DNA from: Romboutsia_C sp015668195
Lineage (GTDB): Bacteria; Bacillota; Clostridia; Peptostreptococcales; Peptostreptococcaceae
Assembly (NCBI RefSeq): GCF_015668195.1
Contig: NZ_JADPFC010000004.1
Span: forward strand, 202,581 to 266,580
Length of the DNA stretch: 64,000 nucleotides
Reading direction: 5' to 3'
The notes beneath the pieces were generated by a model. That model did not search any database. It was not told the origin of the DNA and saw only the letters and a list, made by a program, of their open reading frames with translations. This document shows, in pieces, positions 62,021 to 64,000 of this stretch. A program made the translations under genes and the position numbers. Positions within the stretch are counted from its first letter, which is position 1. Every line of letters starts with the position of its first letter.

Positions 62021-63421
62021 TTATCCTAAGAAGTATTTGTTTGAGTTATTAAAACATATATCTTCAATTATTTGACCTAGAATATCTAAGTCATTTGGAT
62101 ACTCTCCATTTTCAACTAAGTTACCTATGTAATTGCAAAGTATTCTTCTAAAGTACTCATGTCTTGTAAAAGATAAGAAACTTCTAGAGTCTGTAAGCAT
62201 TCCTACAAATTTACTAACTAATCCAAGTTGTGAAAGTGCCATTAATTGTCTTTCCATTCCGTCTTTTTGGTCATTAAACCACCATCCAGAACCAAACTGT
62301 ATTTTACCAGCTATACCTCCACCTTGGAAGTTACCTATCATAGTACCTAATACTTCATTATCTTTTGGATTTAAACAGTATAGTATAGTTTTAGGTAGCT
62401 TATCTTCTACATCTAGACTATCTAATATTTTTGATAATGAATAAGCTATTTCTCCATCATCAATACTATCAAATCCTGCATCTACCCCTACTTTGTTAAA
62501 CATTCTTGTATTGTTATTTCTAAGAGCACCTATATGAAGTTGCATAACTAGATTTTTCTCGCTATACATCTTTCCTAAGCTTATTAATGTAAAAGTTATG
62601 TACTTGTAAGCTTCTTTATCGCTTATAGTTTCACCAGATAAAACTTTAACAAATATTTCTTCAACTTCCTCTATTGTTGAATTTTCAAAATAAACTCTTT
62701 CTAAACTATGATCTGTTATATTACATCCATTTTCTACAAAGAAGTCTAATCTATTTTTAAGTACTTTTAAAAGCTCACTGTATGTTTTTATTTCTATATT
62801 TTCTAATTTTCCTAAAGCTTTTATATAATCTATAAAACCTTCATTTTTTATCTTAAGTGCTTTGTCTGGTCTAAATGTTGGTCTTACCATACACTTAAAA
62901 CTTTCATCTTCTCTTATTTTTTTATGATATATTAAATCATCTGCTGGATCATCTGTAGTTCCTATGTATACTACATTTGACATTTCTATTAGCTTTCTTG
63001 CACTTAAGTTATTTTCTTTTATACTAAGATTTGCTTTTTCCCATATAATCTCGGCTGTTTTTTCACTTAGAGTTTCTTCTATGTTAAAGTATCTTCTAAG
63101 CTCTAAGTGAGACCAATGATATATAGGGTTTCCTATTAAATAAGGCATCATCTTAGCAAATTCATTAAACTTTTCAAAATCAGTAGCATCTCCTGTGATG
63201 TACTTTTCATCTATACCAAAGCTTCTCATAGCTCTCCACTTGTAGTGGTCATGGTATAACCACATTTGAGTTATATTTTCATATGTTTTATCTTCTGCTA
63301 TTTCTACTGCTGGTAAATGGCAGTGATAGTCAAATATAGGCATTTTTGCTGCGTGGTTATGATATAGTATTCTTGCTGTATCACTATTTAATAGGAAGTC
63401 TTTATCCATAAACGTTTTCAT
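62021..63421 (-). CDS. uxaC: Glucuronate isomerase
   Basis: About 466 residues are predicted from the ATG at 63421, just behind GGGGGTAAAT; the frame extends seven codons further without a better site. It is a full-length UxaC: IFDYHCHLPAVEIAED holds the His-x-His metal motif, and WRAMRSFGIDEKYITG, YIGTTDDPADDL, LQLHIGALRNNNTRMF and MLTDSRSFLSFTRHEYFRR are characteristic. It converts glucuronate to fructuronate or galacturonate to tagaturonate. It lies between uxuA and the fused isomerase-dehydrogenase gene. UxuB is not in the window. Confidence 0.95.
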   Translation of the reverse strand: MKTFMDKDFLLNSDTARILYHNHAAKMPIFDYHCHLPAVEIAEDKTYENITQMWLYHDHYKWRAMRSFGIDEKYITGDATDFEKFNEFAKMMPYLIGNPIYHWSHLELRRYFNIEETLSEKTAEIIWEKANLSIKENNLSARKLIEMSNVVYIGTTDDPADDLIYHKKIREDESFKCMVRPTFRPDKALKIKNEGFIDYIKALGKLENIEIKTYSELLKVLKNRLDFFVENGCNITDHSLERVYFENSTIEEVEEIFVKVLSGETISDKEAYKYITFTLISLGKMYSEKNLVMQLHIGALRNNNTRMFNKVGVDAGFDSIDDGEIAYSLSKILDSLDVEDKLPKTILYCLNPKDNEVLGTMIGNFQGGGIAGKIQFGSGWWFNDQKDGMERQLMALSQLGLVSKFVGMLTDSRSFLSFTRHEYFRRILCNYIGNLVENGEYPNDLDILGQIIEDICFNNSNKYFLG

Positions 63422-63547
63422 ATTTACCCCCATATATTTCACTTAATTAAAATTTTGACTTTATTTAACTTATACTAAATATTTTATCATAAAATATTTT
63501 TAACAATATTTGAATTAATTTTCTTTTTTTAGACTAATTTATTCAAT

Positions 63548-64000
63548 TTATTTATTTTTATTTATAGCTTCTATTAACCCGTTTATATAAACTGCTCCTA
63601 AAGCTCTATCATATAATCCATATCCTGGTCTTCCTGTTTCTCCCCATATCATTCTTCCATGGTCTGGTCTATATGGTCCTTTAAAGTCGTAATCGCAGTA
63701 TGCTTTTACTATTTCATAAAAATCAAGCGATCCACACTCAGATAAATGAGCTACTTCATTAAAGCTACTTTCTCCTGTTATTAATACGTTTCTTAAATGA
63801 GCAAAGTTTATTCTATTTTTTTCTTTACCAAAGTATTCAACCATTTTTACTACATCATTAGTGCTTGTACATCCAAGTGATCCTGTACATAAAGTTATAC
63901 CATTGTATTCACTATCATAAAGGTTTATAAATCTTTCTAAGTTTTCAAAGTTAGTTATTATTCTTGGAAGTCCAAATATACCCCATGGTGGATCATCTGG
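63548..64000 (-). CDS. uxuA: Mannonate dehydratase, C-terminal part (runs off the right edge)
   Basis: The last 151 codons of a gene entering from the right are present: DDPPWGIFGLPRIITN, TLCTGSLGCTSTNDV, NFAHLRNVLITGE and YRPDHGRMIWGE are UxuA motifs, with the metal-binding Cys and His residues. The enzyme dehydrates mannonate to 2-keto-3-deoxygluconate, two steps after glucuronate isomerase. It is first of the visible uronate genes, about 125 bp upstream of uxaC. The start and the promoter lie outside the window. Confidence 0.93.
   Translation of the reverse strand, partial: PDDPPWGIFGLPRIITNFENLERFINLYDSEYNGITLCTGSLGCTSTNDVVKMVEYFGKEKNRINFAHLRNVLITGESSFNEVAHLSECGSLDFYEIVKAYCDYDFKGPYRPDHGRMIWGETGRPGYGLYDRALGAVYINGLIEAINKNK

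Overview
The window is strongly A+T-rich, with short intergenic gaps full of intrinsic terminators and strong GGAGG-type ribosome binding sites. It carries an alpha/beta-type small acid-soluble spore protein, so the host is very likely an anaerobic, spore-forming member of the Clostridia. The cellulose-synthase-like exopolysaccharide operon, the aldehyde ferredoxin oxidoreductase (AOR) with tungsto/molybdopterin genes, FeoAB and the S-box controlled NhaC-type transporter together suggest a Peptostreptococcaceae-like organism related to Clostridioides. That family assignment is an inference. Most genes lie on the minus strand.

Region by region. 1-6.4 kb: a tungsten/molybdenum cofactor block holding partial moeA, a shrunken AOR paralogue, a MarR regulator, a nitroreductase, a MoeB/ThiF-like E1, a MoaD-like carrier and a full-length AOR. 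The AOR is preceded by a Moco/Tuco-type riboswitch with a terminator, then by a selenouridine-synthase-like rhodanese. 6.4-9.2 kb: feoB, feoA and a DUF2325 gene with Fur-like boxes. 9.2-11.1 kb: small proteins, a 40-bp palindrome, a TGA-interrupted reading frame, thioredoxin, tRNA-Phe and tRNA-Ser. 11.2-20 kb: a methyltransferase and a Ccs/Bcs-like exopolysaccharide operon (WecB epimerase, membrane degenerate-GGDEF protein, DUF2334 deacetylase-like protein, GT2 synthase, BcsB-like protein, glycosidase). 20-29 kb: housekeeping and small membrane or stress genes, including a MetT-like transporter under a SAM-I riboswitch, L,D-transpeptidase, dCMP deaminase and SASP.

29-41.4 kb: class I ribonucleotide reductase, a GC-rich island behind its beta-subunit gene, thiC with a TPP riboswitch, a Ca/Na exchanger, MFS and MATE transporters, a cold-shock protein, a SWIM-SNF2 helicase and a PIG-L deacetylase. 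41.6-49.1 kb: aldose epimerase, a RelA/SpoT-like protein beside a large multi-AAA protein with a SHOCT tail, and a Lys-Val-Lys tRNA cluster. 49.2-51.8 kb: a zinc-type ABC uptake operon. 52-64 kb: a glycoside/uronate catabolic locus with GH3, GH2, a GPH transporter, sugar-isomerase and Gfo/Idh proteins (two of them fused), uxaC and partial uxuA.

The points most worth a second look are these: the exopolysaccharide operon appears to replace PilZ with a degenerate GGDEF protein that keeps an I-site; the isomerase-dehydrogenase fusion has an internal ribosome binding site; a RelA/SpoT-like protein with an altered G-loop sits next to the AAA/SHOCT protein; the Tuco-type riboswitch governs AOR; and a GC-rich, pseudoknot-capable island follows the ribonucleotide reductase genes.
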